A stretch of DNA of 64,000 nucleotides from NCBI GenBank assembly GCA_023897205.1, contig JAHWDD010000013.1, positions 372,001 through 436,000 of the forward strand, written 5' to 3'. The stretch is from Exophiala sp. HKRS030 (lineage: Eukaryota > Ascomycota > Eurotiomycetes > Chaetothyriales > Herpotrichiellaceae). The notes beneath the pieces are model-generated. The model ran no database searches and had not been told where the DNA came from. It saw only the letters and a program-made list of their open reading frames with translations. The position numbers and the translations under genes were made by a program. Of the stretch, positions 11,106 through 22,304 are shown in pieces. How positions within the stretch are numbered: the first letter of the stretch is position 1; every line of letters begins with the position of its first letter.

Positions 11106-11656
11106 GCTTTACGGAAGGATTAGATAAATAGCTAGGCTGTCATGCCTCATGCAAATGGGTCGTTAAGGAACAAAATATATGATGACAAGCTCACTTAACA
11201 CCGAGTGCCGGTAGTAATATCCGTACCATGTCTCCACACTGTCCGTCCATTGGGGTCGCGCGTGATCGCGATGTGTAGTTGGAGAGCATACTCTAGATCA
11301 CCGAAGCGGATGTTGTGCAAAGACGGCAGCTTTCGTCTCTCGAGTTCTTCGAGTCTCCACCAAAAGCTTGTCAAGATGGATCATGGCATTGCTGTGACCC
11401 GGTTCAATCATTCTGGAAAGGCCGTCAGCCGGTGCAGCTGACCTTAGCTCGAGGGGTCCGACCAGATGCCTACCGGTATACCCGCGTGCATCTTGTGACT
11501 GGTTGCTGATCCCAGGCCCCTTCCGGACTTATCAAACCTCCTGGCTGTCGGTGCGCTGGTGCCAACCGTGGGTAAATGTGACTATTTGTATAGCTTCGAA
11601 TTTCCTCACTGCCGACAGCAATTCGAAAGAAGCAATAACTTGACCACAACGCCAGG
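11106..11656. other. Intergenic between ALDH-1 and AKR
   Basis: About 550 bases in tandem arrangement. It should contain the ALDH-1 terminator and the AKR promoter. A CGG-N9-CCG spaced pair occurs near 11211-11225. No coding features recognised. Confidence 0.4.
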
Positions 11657-12652
11657 ATGCCAACACTTCTCGGTCAACAGATCGGTCCGGTGGGATTCGG
11701 CCTCATGGGACTGACTAGACCAATCAGCCCGGTTGACCAGGAAGAAGCATTCGCAGCGATGAACGCTGCAATTGAAAATGGTGCAACATACTGGAATGGA
11801 GGACAGTTCTACGGCACTTCGGAACGTAACAGCCTGCACCTCTTGCGTGACTATTTCCGCAAATATCCCGAGAAGGCTTCCAAGGTGACACTCGCAATCA
11901 AGGGTGCTCGCGTGATGGAGGCAGCGACAGTAACCTTTGACGGCAGCGAGGCTGGGGTTCGAAAATCTGTCGACGAATGTAATCGGATCCTCGATGGCAC
12001 CAAGAGCCTGGACATCTTCGAATGTGCCCGTGTCGATCCCAAAACTCCAATTGAAGAGACGATGCGAGCCTTAGGGCTGCTGGTCAAGGAAGGCAAGATC
12101 AAAGGCATCGGCCTCAGTGAGGTCAAAGCCGAAACGATCCGTCGTGCGGCTAAGGTCCAAACAATCACCCAGGTCGAGGTCGAATTGTCCTTATGGTCGC
12201 CTGATATCCTCTACAATGGTGTCGTCGCCACTTGTACAGAGCTCGGCATCCCGATCATAGCATACGCACCCCTGAGCCGCGGTGGATTGACCACTGACCT
12301 CCCTGAGAAGGAGGAGGATCTCCCTGCGCATCTCAAGATGTACCCTAGATTTCAAGGGGATGCTTTCCAGGCCAATCAACAACTCACGCAGGAAGTCCAG
12401 AAGTTGGCTTCAGACAAGCAGTGCACTGTACCCCAGATTGCCATTGGCTGGGTGCGAGCACAAAGCCAGAGAAATGGCAATGGAATCATCATCCCTATCC
12501 CGGGTGCAGAAAAGCCGGAATGGGTCGCCGAGAATTGCAGGGATATAAAGCTGGTGGAGGAGGATTTACAAAAAATCGATGAGATACTTCGCCGGATCCC
12601 GATCAAGGGAGGACGATATGGCCCGAACGAGAGTAAATTGAGTGAAGGATAA
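11657..12652 (+). CDS. Aldo-keto reductase (pyridoxal-reductase-like, AKR8 type)
   Basis: NADPH-dependent reductase or oxidase of carbonyl/alcohol groups. Intronless, 331 residues. Visible are the N-terminal GFGLMGL, the catalytic Tyr52 in WNGGQFYG, Lys82 in LAIKGARV, the barrel segment IKGIGLSEVKAETIRRA, and the cofactor-binding end IIIPIPGAEKPEWVAEN. The catalytic His position of classical AKRs reads ECARVDP, as I recall for fungal pyridoxal reductases, so this is not judged a defect. In this cluster it might interconvert a hydroxymethyl or aldehyde intermediate; that is inference. It is convergent with the metallo-hydrolase gene, only 232 bases away. Confidence 0.9.
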   Translation: MPTLLGQQIGPVGFGLMGLTRPISPVDQEEAFAAMNAAIENGATYWNGGQFYGTSERNSLHLLRDYFRKYPEKASKVTLAIKGARVMEAATVTFDGSEAGVRKSVDECNRILDGTKSLDIFECARVDPKTPIEETMRALGLLVKEGKIKGIGLSEVKAETIRRAAKVQTITQVEVELSLWSPDILYNGVVATCTELGIPIIAYAPLSRGGLTTDLPEKEEDLPAHLKMYPRFQGDAFQANQQLTQEVQKLASDKQCTVPQIAIGWVRAQSQRNGNGIIIPIPGAEKPEWVAENCRDIKLVEEDLQKIDEILRRIPIKGGRYGPNESKLSEG

Positions 12653-12884
12653 ATGATCACGGCTGAAGTGAGCATGTATGGCAAAGAGTGCCAACTCACA
12701 TATATGCCGTCTTCTCTAGGATCATAGAGAGTGAAAGTTGATCAGCACAGTGTCATTCCAACTCATTTGGTGGCTGCATGACTGACAGTGACAACGGCAA
12801 AGTTTGTTCAGTGAAGGGTTTCTATAGCTTAGAGGTCATAGATATAAGGTAGAGTAAACGACTCCAGATGCTTTCGTCCTGTTC

Positions 12885-13900
12885 TCAATCGCATCGATTC
12901 TGACGTAGAACGCTCTCTATCTCTTTCCCCCACCCGCTGTGTGACCATCCATTTAGACTCTCAGGATACTGTGGCATAGGGCCGACCAGAAAAGAGTCGT
13001 GCGCCAGAGCTACAAATACCTGACCAGTCTCCTCTAGATGCCGGATTTTCTTCAAGGTTTCGCCTGCAACCTTTGGTTCACTATGAAAGCATCGTCCCAT
13101 GGGTCCAAATGAGACGCTCATTGGGCGACTTTGCAACAAGATGGAGCGATGATGGCAGCAATCACCCCCCATAAAAACCCACTCACCCGGCCCTGTGAGA
13201 GCGAGAGCGCCCATATGCCCCTTCATGTGGCCGGGAGTGTCGATCAAGTAGAAGCTACCATCGCCAAAATAGTCGAATGCCCGCGGAAAAGGCCCGACTG
13301 GCGACCATTTCTCGTTCTCAAAGCTCAGCTCATGGAGCTTCGGGTGTTGAACCACAGAACTGGAGAAGGGCGATTTCGGGTTCACAGGCCACCCTTCGCC
13401 ATTCGCAGCCTTGGACCCAGGACCTATGACCAACTTTGCGTCTGGGAACTTGGTGCAGTCGCCGATATGGTCGAAGTGCAGGTGGCTGAATATGACGGCA
13501 TCGATGTCTGAGGGTGCCACAGGGCCAGTTGCGAGGATGTCGGAAGCATCATTATCCACTACCGGTTCAATGACGTGAAACAAACTTCTGATCAATTCAG
13601 GCACTTGGTCAAAGTCCTGATTCTCGGTCAGCGTGTACGTGAAGCTGCAGCCATGCGCAGTGGTGAGAAGTTGAAAGCAGGTCCAGCTCTTCATACCTTT
13701 GTCAGACCAAGGTCGAAAAGCACATTGTTGCCTGAGTGATGGCGGATTAAGAAACTGAAGTCAGGATAAGAGTGACGAGCTCTCATGATATCCTCATCGC
13801 CATCCTCGAAAAGCCATTGATCAGGATGGTGTAGTATACCGGTAGCCAAAGCATGTACTTCGACGGGCGCAATGTCGCCTGTAGACGGTAGGGAAGACAT
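12885..13900 (-). CDS. Metallo-beta-lactamase-fold hydrolase
   Basis: Probable dinuclear zinc hydrolase acting on a lactone, lactam, ester or thioester. Two exons, 13900-13697 and 13616-12885, total 311 residues. The intron (13696-13617) has GTATGA...CTGACC...CAG and joins LFDLGLTK to DFDQVPELIRS, matching the family's usual spacing. The metal motif SHLHFDHIGD is at residues 112-121 (His113, His115, Asp117, His118). Further ligands are likely His in DTPGHMKGHMG, Asp in MGGDCCHH and His in VALAHDSF. Related fungal proteins of this size include lactonase-like enzymes, and metallo-hydrolases occur in clusters that open plant-derived benzoxazolinone rings. It is divergent from P450-2. Confidence 0.88.
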
Positions 13901-14450
13901 GCCTTGTAGCGTACAGGTAGTTACAAGGGTCAGTGGTCACATTTCTCGCATTCCAGAGCAGCTTGGAAGTCAATAGGAGTAGTTAGGTAGCACGAAAGCG
14001 GTGCGAACTGTAATTCACTGCACCGAAAAGCCCGACTCTGACGAGTACAGAGTACAACTGACTCCAAGCTCGAGATCTTCCCCATGGGCGGCTCACCGTT
14101 TGCCCGCCTTGGAACATAATCGAGCGGGGCTCAAGTCCAGGGGAGCCGGCATATCCGTCAGATCCCCGTGAAACCGGGATTCCCACTGCCAATGAACTGA
14201 GTGGATTTCTGGAGGCTGGGATCCCCAGGATATTGTTCTGACGAGTAGGCAATGTGGACCAACGACCCGTAAACACACGCTTTCTCGGAAGCAGCGCGTA
14301 AGACGTGAATACTTCCGCTCAAATCCTTGGCAGAGACGTTCCAAATCTTGAGCAACATCAAGCCAGGGCAGGACGACAGGATCACAAGTGACTCTCATTT
14401 TTTGCCTACTATCTCATTGCCAGCCTACATCGCTCATTGTCGCATTCACG
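13901..14450. promoter_or_regulatory. Shared divergent promoter region of MBL hydrolase and P450-2
   Basis: About 550 bases between divergent starts, with GC-rich stretches. No motif stands out clearly and no coding features are recognised. A pyrimidine-rich tract precedes the P450-2 start. Confidence 0.4.
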
Positions 14451-16092
14451 ATGACATTACTTACCAAAATGATCGAATATCAACCTCAAAGCTTGTTCAC
14501 TACGTTATGGGCACTCCTGGCGACGTACCTTTTGGGCGTCTTCGTCTACCGCGTCTGGTTCCACCCGCTCGCCAAGTACCCTGGACCGTTCTTCGCCAGA
14601 TTCACCGACATCTATCCAATGCTGGCCATGTTCAAGATGACACGATGCTACTGGCAGGATGAAATGATTCAGAAATACGGTAGTCCAGTTCGCGTTTCCA
14701 CAAACCAGCTTTTCTTCGCCGACATGAAGTCTTGGGTCGATATTTACGGGCAAAGTTCTGCTCCTTGCCTCAAGGAACCAGGTTTCTATGATCAGATGAC
14801 GGCAACGGGAGCCACCAGCGTCTTCAACGCGACGAGTAAAGTCGAGCACGCCCGAGTCCGGCGACTACTGTCGCATGCATTCTCCCTCTCCGCTTTGCTG
14901 AAGGATGAAGCACTCGTCCAGAAGAAGGTTGATGAGCTTGATCGCCTCGTATTTGCACCTGCCGCTCGATCGGGACAGTCGGTTGATATCTTCGGCAAGA
15001 TGATGTGTAATTTCCTCGATATCTCAAGCCATTTCAGCTATGGCGAGTCATTCAACACCCTTTCTGGACGGGGCGAGATTAGCCATGCAGATATGGATTG
15101 CTTGTAAGTTATACGTCCGCTGAAGTTGACCACATGTCTCTAGTCTGGAATAGGGACCATAATGCTGATTCTTGATAGCTTTGTTGTTATACCAGTCCAA
15201 GCATTCCTTCCGTTTCTAAGATATGTTCCGATCCCGCGAATTCAAGAGGCATATCGTAGTCTAGGAAGGCTTGTGCGATTTGTGCAAAAGAGCGTCGGCA
15301 ACTTTCAGGCAGAGATCGAGAAGCAAGGTGACCAATACGCCAAGGGCACGTTTCTCCGGAACTTAATTGACGCTCGAGATGACGAAACCGGAGGCTCCAA
15401 GCTTTCTTTTGAAGACTTGGTGGAGAACACTATTATCTTCCTTCTGGCGGGTAGTGATACCACGGCAATAACATCCATGTATCTGATGTGGGAGGTCGGC
15501 CGTCGGCCAGAACTCAAGAAGAAACTGGTGGAAGAGATCCGCAGTGCCTTTCCCAATCCTGACCAGATGCCGAACTATGAACAAGCATCACAATTGGTAA
15601 TTGACTCTCCTCACTTTTCATTGCATGACTACTGCTAATCCCCATGAACAGACATATCTTAACGCTTGTATCGAGGAGACACTGAGACTATGGGGTCCGT
15701 TCAATGTCGGGTTTCCCAGAGTGTCGCCTGGCAAACAGATTGGGGGCGTGTTTGTCCCTGCAGGTACTGTGGTCGCCAATGTGGCCTACTCAACTCATCG
15801 GGATCCCAATTACTTTCCAAATCCACTCGAATTCGTACCTGAACGATGGTTGAACGCCAGCTCAGATATGAAAGCCATGGCGAAACCTTTTGGACACGGG
15901 CCTCGGAACTGCATTGGCAAACATCTGGCTGAGATCGGTATTCATCTGACCTTAACGCGGCTATACCAATTGTATGATATTGGTATAGATCCCTGCATGA
16001 CAGAAGAGATGATGAGACAAAAGGACCGAGGTGCCGCGGGTCCTTGGGCGGGAAAATTTGTAATTATCCCCAAGCCAGCAGGCAAGGCTTGA
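14451..16092 (+). CDS. Cytochrome P450 monooxygenase 2
   Basis: Second membrane-bound P450 of the cluster, 503 residues in three exons: 14451-15103, 15179-15596 and 15652-16092. The introns are GTAAGT...TAG and GTAATT...CAG. The N-terminal helix (FTTLWALLATYLLGVFVY) is followed by the hinge WFHPLAKYPGPFFA. Then come the I-helix LLAGSDTTAITSMY, ExxR in CIEETLRLWGP, PERW in EFVPERWLNAS, and the haem loop PFGHGPRNCIGKHLAEIGIHL. The ATG at 14451 is preferred over the in-frame one at 14388 because it places the membrane helix near the terminus. It is adjacent to and in tandem with the alcohol dehydrogenase, so oxidation of a methyl group to an alcohol and then an aldehyde is a reasonable guess for the pair. 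Confidence 0.9.
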
Positions 16093-16688
16093 GCCGATGC
16101 AACAGCAACAGCCGGGCATGGGACATATTACGGAGACGGGTGAAGAATCAGTAGTGCGGGACGCACAGTGGGTAAAGCTGCGTGCCCTCCATGGCACAGG
16201 CAACGAGAACATGTAGAAGTATTGAAGACCCTTCAGCTGGGGAGTATGAAGCGCCAAGTGCACCACTGTTGAGATAGTAGGGACAGCCTAGAGTGACTCC
16301 CAATGCGTAGTTTCCAGACAAGCTTCTCAATCCTGGTTTTGACAACTTGACTCTGTAGAAGTCGCAAAAACCGATGCCAGGACAAGTGCCACCAGCCAGT
16401 GTAGACTGCATGGACAGAAAGTCAAGTCTGGCTACCCGAGTGCCGGTGATGAGATGGTGGTATAGTCGTGCAGGGAAAGCCGTGAAGGAGCGTCATGGCG
16501 CACGGGCCACCGAATTTATAGACCTTTGGACCGGTTCCGCTATACGCGAAAATGTGGGGAGCCCGATGAGTGCTCCATTGCTTCTTTTCGGGTTGTGACG
16601 GCACGCGAAATCCCCGAGAAAGCAATCTTTATATAGCCTGACCGCACGTATTACTCAACTTGGCCAGCAGAGCCTACAGCATTCAAAT
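16093..16688. other. Intergenic, promoter of the alcohol dehydrogenase
   Basis: About 600 bases. A TATATAG stretch near 16630-16636, about 55 bases before the ADH start, is a likely TATA element. A minus-strand open frame of 87 codons at 16148-16411 is present but resembles nothing I know and is probably chance. Confidence 0.4.
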
Positions 16689-17756
16689 ATGGCTCAGTTT
16701 GCGCAGCACAATCAAAGGGTGGTACTTGTCGAAGATGCTGGCCCAAATCCCCAATTCTCGGTCCAGGAGACAAAGATCCCAACGTACGGAGACGATGAGG
16801 TGCTCATTCAATTGGCGCACACCGGTCTCTGCCATACTGATGTGGCTTTTGCTTACGGCGAGTGGCAGCAGCTAGGGTTTGGTATGTCGGACGGCAATTG
16901 CACTCCTGGCCATGAGGGCGTTGGACACGTCGTCGCCGTCGGGTCTAATGTGGCCAATCTGAAGGTCGGGGATCGAGTCGGCACCAAATGGCTAAGGAGA
17001 GTCTGCGCAGAGTGTGCCAAATGCAAGGGAGGCAACGAACATCTTTGCCGGACGAGCAAGATCTACGGCCAAGCTACTGCTGGATCACTACAGCAATATG
17101 TTCCCTCTCAGGCCTCGATAACACCAAAGATCCCTGAAGAAATCCCCTTGGAGAACGCCGGCCCTCTTCTTTGTGCCGGCGTCACCATCTTCCGGGGTGT
17201 CAAGCAATCGGGCGCTGTACGGGGGGATTGGATCGTCATCTCTGGTGCAGGAGGGGGTTTGGGTCACTTGGGCGTCCAATTTGCAAGCAAGATGGGCATC
17301 AAGATCGTGGGGATTGACGCCGGCAACAAGAAGGACTTTTGTCTCTCCCTCGGGGTCGACCATTTCATCGACTTCCAGACCACGCCTGACGTCGCAAAGG
17401 AAGTTGGTCGGATAACCGACGGCGGCGCCAAAGGGGTCCTTGTTCCGGTCGGGACGCGGTCATCCTACGAACAAGCATGCCGAATGTTGGCTCTAGGAGG
17501 TACTCTTGTTTGTATCGGCCTGCCTTCTGGGTCATGCACGCTGCCACTGGAGCTGATCGACATAATCAGCAGTGGCTATACCGTGACCGGCGTGAATGCG
17601 AGCAGTCTGAAGCACATAGACGAAACCTTGGAATTTGCGGCACGGCACAAAGTGTGGCCAAAGACTCAACTGATCCCCATGGACAATGTACAGGAGGCTT
17701 TCGAGCTCGTAAGAGACGGAAAGGCTCAAGGGAGAATCGTGCTAGATCTCAAGTAG
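16689..17756 (+). CDS. Zinc-dependent alcohol dehydrogenase (AdhP/class I type)
   Basis: NAD-dependent medium-chain dehydrogenase oxidising a primary alcohol, here plausibly a benzyl-type alcohol made by a P450. Intronless, 355 residues, full length. Catalytic zinc ligands are Cys48 (GLCHTD), His75-Glu76 (GHEGVGH) and Cys162 (LLCAGVT). The four structural zinc Cys are 106, 109, 112 and 120. The Rossmann motif SGAGGGLGHLG is at about residues 185-195 and is followed by Asp of GIDAGNKK, suggesting NAD preference. It follows P450-2 in the same direction and is convergent with ALDH-2, forming an oxidation series alcohol to aldehyde to acid. Confidence 0.93.
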   Translation: MAQFAQHNQRVVLVEDAGPNPQFSVQETKIPTYGDDEVLIQLAHTGLCHTDVAFAYGEWQQLGFGMSDGNCTPGHEGVGHVVAVGSNVANLKVGDRVGTKWLRRVCAECAKCKGGNEHLCRTSKIYGQATAGSLQQYVPSQASITPKIPEEIPLENAGPLLCAGVTIFRGVKQSGAVRGDWIVISGAGGGLGHLGVQFASKMGIKIVGIDAGNKKDFCLSLGVDHFIDFQTTPDVAKEVGRITDGGAKGVLVPVGTRSSYEQACRMLALGGTLVCIGLPSGSCTLPLELIDIISSGYTVTGVNASSLKHIDETLEFAARHKVWPKTQLIPMDNVQEAFELVRDGKAQGRIVLDLK

Positions 17757-17928
17757 CTAGAATTCTAGCTCGAATGATCAGGGGGTGTCGGCCAGGACTT
17801 TATATACATCAAATAACCACTTCGTTTTTCGTTTGTAGAAGTGAGTCTACGAGAGCAACAGTTTTCCCACCACAGATGCATCTACTACAGTCTAAGAGCC
17901 CTTGTCAGTCAATTCCCATTCTTCTCGT

Positions 17929-19506
17929 TCAGGGGCACAGGCAGATGTGCTTGTGAAACGTGAATTCCTCAACGCCGTAGCCTCCCCCGTTGCTTCCCCA
18001 ACCCGAACCTTTGTGGCCTGTGACAGGTGCGGTTGACGAGACATGAAGCGTGAAAGCATTGACTTGAACCTGTCCGAAGTCTAGGTCACGACCGATTCTC
18101 AGTGCCCGAGCATAGTCTCTGGTGAAGATTGATGCCGATAGACCGTAGTCCGTACGATTGGCGATCTCAATCGCTTCTTTGTCCGAAGAAAAGGTTGCAA
18201 AAGTTGCCGAAGGGCCCCAGATTTCCTCACTGCGAATTTTTGACTTTTCATTGATGTTTCCTAGCACTGAAGGGTGCAGAGACGATCGACCGATCAGCTT
18301 ATTGTCACCCGCGATGATCTCAGCCCCGTCAGCAATGGCCTGCTCGATGAGGGTGTGGGTTCTCTGCGCGGCATCGGAAGTAATGGCGCTTCCTGCAGAC
18401 TGGGTCGTTTTCATGGCTGCGACGAGCTCCTTCATGAACGCGTCCTTTGCTTTTTCATGCACGAGGATCCTTTCCGTGCCAAAACATAGCTGGCCATGAT
18501 TGATAACCGCTAATAGTACTGATCAGCACGCCGGTCGACACACAACAAACACCCGACATGGGGTTTTGGGATAATACTCACTGCCCACAACGCACTTCTC
18601 CGCCGCAAGCTTCATATCTGCATCTTCTAGAACTATAGCAGGACTCTGGTCGCCCAGTTCCATCAAAATTGGTTTGAGATGGCGTGCTGCGATACTTCCA
18701 ATGATCCTCCCAACGACTGGACTACCAACAAATTCGATCTTGCGAAGGGAAGGGTGCCCAATGACAGCCTCGGTCACATTGGCTGCGTCCTTGCGGGAGC
18801 TTTGTATCTGATTGAGTACGCCATCAGGAAGTCCAGCCTCCTTGAATACCTCGAGGATGAGTTGATGAGACCAAGGTGACATCTCCGAGGCCTTCAGAAC
18901 CACAGTGCACCCAGCCGCCAGAGCCGCACTGATCCCTCGACAAGCCATGATCATGATAGCATTCCATCTGCTCAATCAATTAGTACAATAACACTTGAGA
19001 TTTATGTAGGGTGGGATAGGGAAGGATGTTCAGCATTACGGAGGTATAATGGTCACAACGCCCACGGGTTCTCTGAAGACGAGAGATGTGCTCACACCGT
19101 CGTCAGAGGGAGGGATTTTTCCGCCGAGCGTCATGGCCGTAGCGGCATTTTGCCGGATTGCGGTCGCTGCCAGTTTACAGTCGAAAGCGGGCCAGTTCTC
19201 GTCACAACTCGTTTCTGTTGTGATCCTCTTCTTTGCTTCCGCTGCCCGTTGCTGCAAGATATCCGCAGCTCGATGCAAGATGTCGCGGCGTTGTAGCACC
19301 GAAACTTTCTTCCACGATTTGAAGGCCCGAGATGCAGCTTCCACTGCCCTCGCCGCAACCTCGGGGGTCGCACTCTGTGCAAAGTGGACGACATCGCCTG
19401 TCTTGCCATTTACCACTGGGAAATTCTGTGTGTCAGGTAGAGTGACAGGCTCTCCATTGATCACACATGGGACTACCAGTCCAGATGCAGATGAGTGTGT
19501 GTACAT
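17929..19506 (-). CDS. Aldehyde dehydrogenase 2 (salicylaldehyde/vanillin dehydrogenase-like)
   Basis: Predicted oxidation of an aromatic aldehyde to the benzoate. Three exons, 19506-19040, 18967-18582 and 18509-17929; 477 residues. Joining across intron 1 gives TIIPPWNAIMI with the oxyanion Asn; joining across intron 2 gives NHGQLCFGTERILVHEKA with the catalytic Cys. The general-base Glu lies in MELGDQSPAIVLEDADM, where nearly all relatives have ELGGK; Gly to Asp and Lys to Gln here are unusual. The C-terminus GSGWGSNGGGYGVEEFT is typical of the vanillin/salicylaldehyde dehydrogenase branch. It shares an upstream region with the FAD monooxygenase, fitting consecutive steps from aldehyde to acid to hydroxylated acid. 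Confidence 0.88.
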
Positions 19507-20034
19507 CGTTTTAATGTGGCTGAGAACCTGCTGAGGTCGGTGTCAAATCTCAAACTTGTCCGGCTAAAGACGTGGTAACACCTGCGCTTCGAATCAGTAT
19601 ATATTCGTCCGCTGGAAAGAACATGCAGCTTCATGCAGTACCTGACTAGATTTCTCAACACTTGCGCATGGAATTTTTCAGTCTCGGCAGCAAATCTTGC
19701 GTCTTCGGCGGACTAGCCGGCAGCGAGCTGTATGGAAAGTCGGGGATCAGACGGATGCTGGGAATCGGGACCGTTGGTATCGTACTAAGGATCAGGCCCG
19801 TGAGTTGAGCTTGTGCCGAATGCTTGGCTATTCCACGATGGTAATTTGTCGATCGTACCGGACGAAGACCATTTTGTTGTTTGACGGGCGAAGTGCCCTT
19901 CAGCAAAAGTGCCTTGGCTTCCAGCGTCCAAATAGATATTTGGATACCCGCAGCCCGAACATACTTTTATATGTGTTTTAGTCCTAAAGTAATTTTCGGG
20001 CCTCTACTGCACTACACCAGTTCTTCTGAATAAC
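19507..20034. promoter_or_regulatory. Shared divergent promoter region of ALDH-2 and FAD monooxygenase
   Basis: About 530 bases between divergent starts. It contains CGGCGGACTAGCCGG near 19707-19721, an inverted CGG/CCG arrangement with 5- or 8-base spacing that could bind a Zn2Cys6 factor, and a TTTATAT element about 65 bases before the monooxygenase start. Confidence 0.4.
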
Positions 20035-21625
20035 ATGGCTTCAGCCAACCAGCGTGACTATGGTAACATAACCCTCGTGCAGGCCTGGTTTGTCGCCAAC
20101 ATTGTGGAACTAACAGACCGTAGGCTCCGAAAGGCCGAAGCAAAACCTCGAAGTACTCATAATCGGTGCAGGTCTTGCTGGACTAGCACTTGCCGCGCGA
20201 TTGGGACAGTCGGGACACAGGGTTACGGTCCTTGAGGCAGCACCACAGATCTCGGAAGTAGGCGCAGGACTGACTTGTGCTCCAAACCTGACACGGTTAT
20301 TGAGCAGATGGGGGCTCGACAAGCGTCTACGCCAGCATACCGATACTCTCGACTACGTCAGCCTGAGACGATGGGAAGCTGGAGAAATCTTAGGTGCATC
20401 GCCCCTCATGCCGGAAGTGGAACGCAAATACGGTGCTCCTCAATATGTGGTTCATCGAGCCGATGTTCACACCGCTATGATGGAGCAGACTGAACGTGTA
20501 GCCGAGGTTCGCGTTGCCAGTATGGTTGTATCGATCGATTTCGATAAGCCTTCAGTAACATTGGCCAACGGTGCAACGCTGGAGGCAGACTTGATTGTGG
20601 GAGCGGATGGTAAGTGCTGCTCCAGCCTCCACGACATAGTTACCCGGCCGCCCAAAGGTACTGATATGTATTAGGCATGAAATCGACCTGCCGAAAGCTA
20701 GTCTACCAACGACTCGAAAAGGTAGACAAAGTTATACCTACAGGTGACGCCGCCTTCAGGGCAATGATCCCTCTGGAAAAGATTCAGGACCCAGACTTAC
20801 GAGCTTTTGTACAACGTCCCATCGCGACAAGATGGATGGGTGGGGGGAGGCATGTGCAAGGTTATCCTATTCGACATGGACAGCTTTACAACATGGTAAG
20901 CGAACAATTTCCAGGTTCTGCTTCGGCAGAATAGCCAGCTGATTCATTGGACAGGTAATGTGTCACCCCGACCTTGGCTTTTCAGAGGAATCTTGGACAG
21001 CACGAGGCTCGAAACAAAGTATTCTGGACCAGTTTGGAGACTGGGATCCTCTTCATCTGCGCAAACTTATCGATCTAATTCCTGACGAGGACATTATGAT
21101 ATGGCAACTGTGCCAACACGAGCCTTTACCTACGTGGGTGATGGGTAAAGTGGTGTTGATGGGCGATGCGTGTCATCCAATGTTGCCGTACGTTGCGCAG
21201 GGCGCTGCTCAGGCTCTCGAGGACGCTGCGGTGCTCGCGCTTGCTCTGGATCAAGCTTCGCACGCAGATGAAGTGCCGGTAATGCTGAAGGCCTACGAGC
21301 TAGCCCGGAAACACCGCGCGGAACACATAATGAGTGTGGCAGGCAATAATCGTATAGGCCTCCACTTGGAAGATGGGCCGGAGCAAGAGGCGCGAGACCA
21401 AAGGTTCAGGCTTATTGCACAAGGAGGCGATAATCCAGATCTACTCGGCAATGACAAGACGCAGCAGGCACTATGGGGTCATGACCCGGAAAAGGAGTTC
21501 CTCGACAATGTTGCATGTAAGTACACACAACCAACCTCACCCCAAGATGGCAAAATGACCCTGACTGTGATTTGCAAGCCATCGTCGAACAAGCACGGCG
21601 AATCACCCAATCTGGTACAAAGTAG
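20035..21625 (+). CDS. FAD-dependent aromatic monooxygenase (salicylate / 3-hydroxybenzoate hydroxylase type)
   Basis: Flavoprotein hydroxylase of an aromatic acid. In this context it most likely makes gentisate from 3-hydroxybenzoate, or acts on salicylate. Five exons: 20035-20062, 20124-20609, 20675-20895, 20955-21516 and 21579-21625; 447 residues. Motifs are the FAD-binding GAGLAG (Gly24, Gly26, Gly29), the DG motif in LIVGADG split by intron 2, and the second FAD motif GDACHPMLPYVAQGAAQALEDA. The 28-base first exon and the 47-base last exon are needed for a complete protein; the last ends TKSGTK-like (QSGTK). In the class-A monooxygenase family, salicylate 1-hydroxylases give catechol and 3-hydroxybenzoate 6-hydroxylases give gentisate. 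The nearby gentisate dioxygenase argues for the latter. Confidence 0.9.
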
Positions 21626-22304
21626 CGATGGGAGGCTCCGGCATTGGCAGCGAGCTCTTGACAGCGGGAAACATCCCATCGAGAATCAACGAAGCATTGA
21701 GGATGAACCTGATACGCTCGTGAAGTGGGAGAAAATTAAGACCAAGATCAGTCTGTGCTCGCTAGTGTCGATGCTGCACTCCGTAGATTTCATAGAGAAT
21801 TCAGGCATCGGGGCGATTGGGCATATTATTGGCTACGAATGCAGTTCCAGCTCTGGTGTGCCGTCAGTGGCTTCTACAGTATGGATACCAACCATTACCT
21901 TAAGCGAAGGGCCGCTTAGGGCACCAGCTGGGATGAAGGGCCCACAGCCAAGAACACTTGCACATGTACGAGTAATGTACGAATACGGACAGTTCAGATA
22001 TTCTGGAGAGAAGATGCGGGGTCCGGAAGGGTTTTGCTTATACCCCCGTCGTTGCCCGGCTTCTGGTCGGATTACCCGCCCATCACATGGACACTACTTC
22101 TTCAGCGAATTCGTGCCTTCGCTGACGGTACTTCTAAGCTGAAGTTCCCCTTCCTGCCGTTGCCCGAACGCTGGATTGCCTACCGATCGCACTCTATCCG
22201 ATCCTATAGCCTGGGGCCCGGGTTCCGCGTCGTCGACTCACACTATCCGAGCCTGCAGACCCCTGACCGCCATCCACTGCACGTGGCTTGGGGATTTTCA
22301 GGCC
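21626..22304. other. Intergenic, promoter of the second regulator
   Basis: About 680 bases between the monooxygenase stop and the ATG of the second Zn2Cys6 gene. Frames here read on from neighbouring exons without family features. No RNA gene or repeat seen. Confidence 0.4.

Noticed and set aside
16148..16411. A minus-strand 87-codon gene between P450-2 and ADH
   Set aside because: No known motif, lies in the ADH promoter, and no splice context extends it.
20958..22142. A 394-codon plus-strand frame as a separate gene after the monooxygenase
   Set aside because: It is exon 4 of the FAD monooxygenase read through its donor at 21517; splicing at 21517-21578 gives a proper short last exon and stop.
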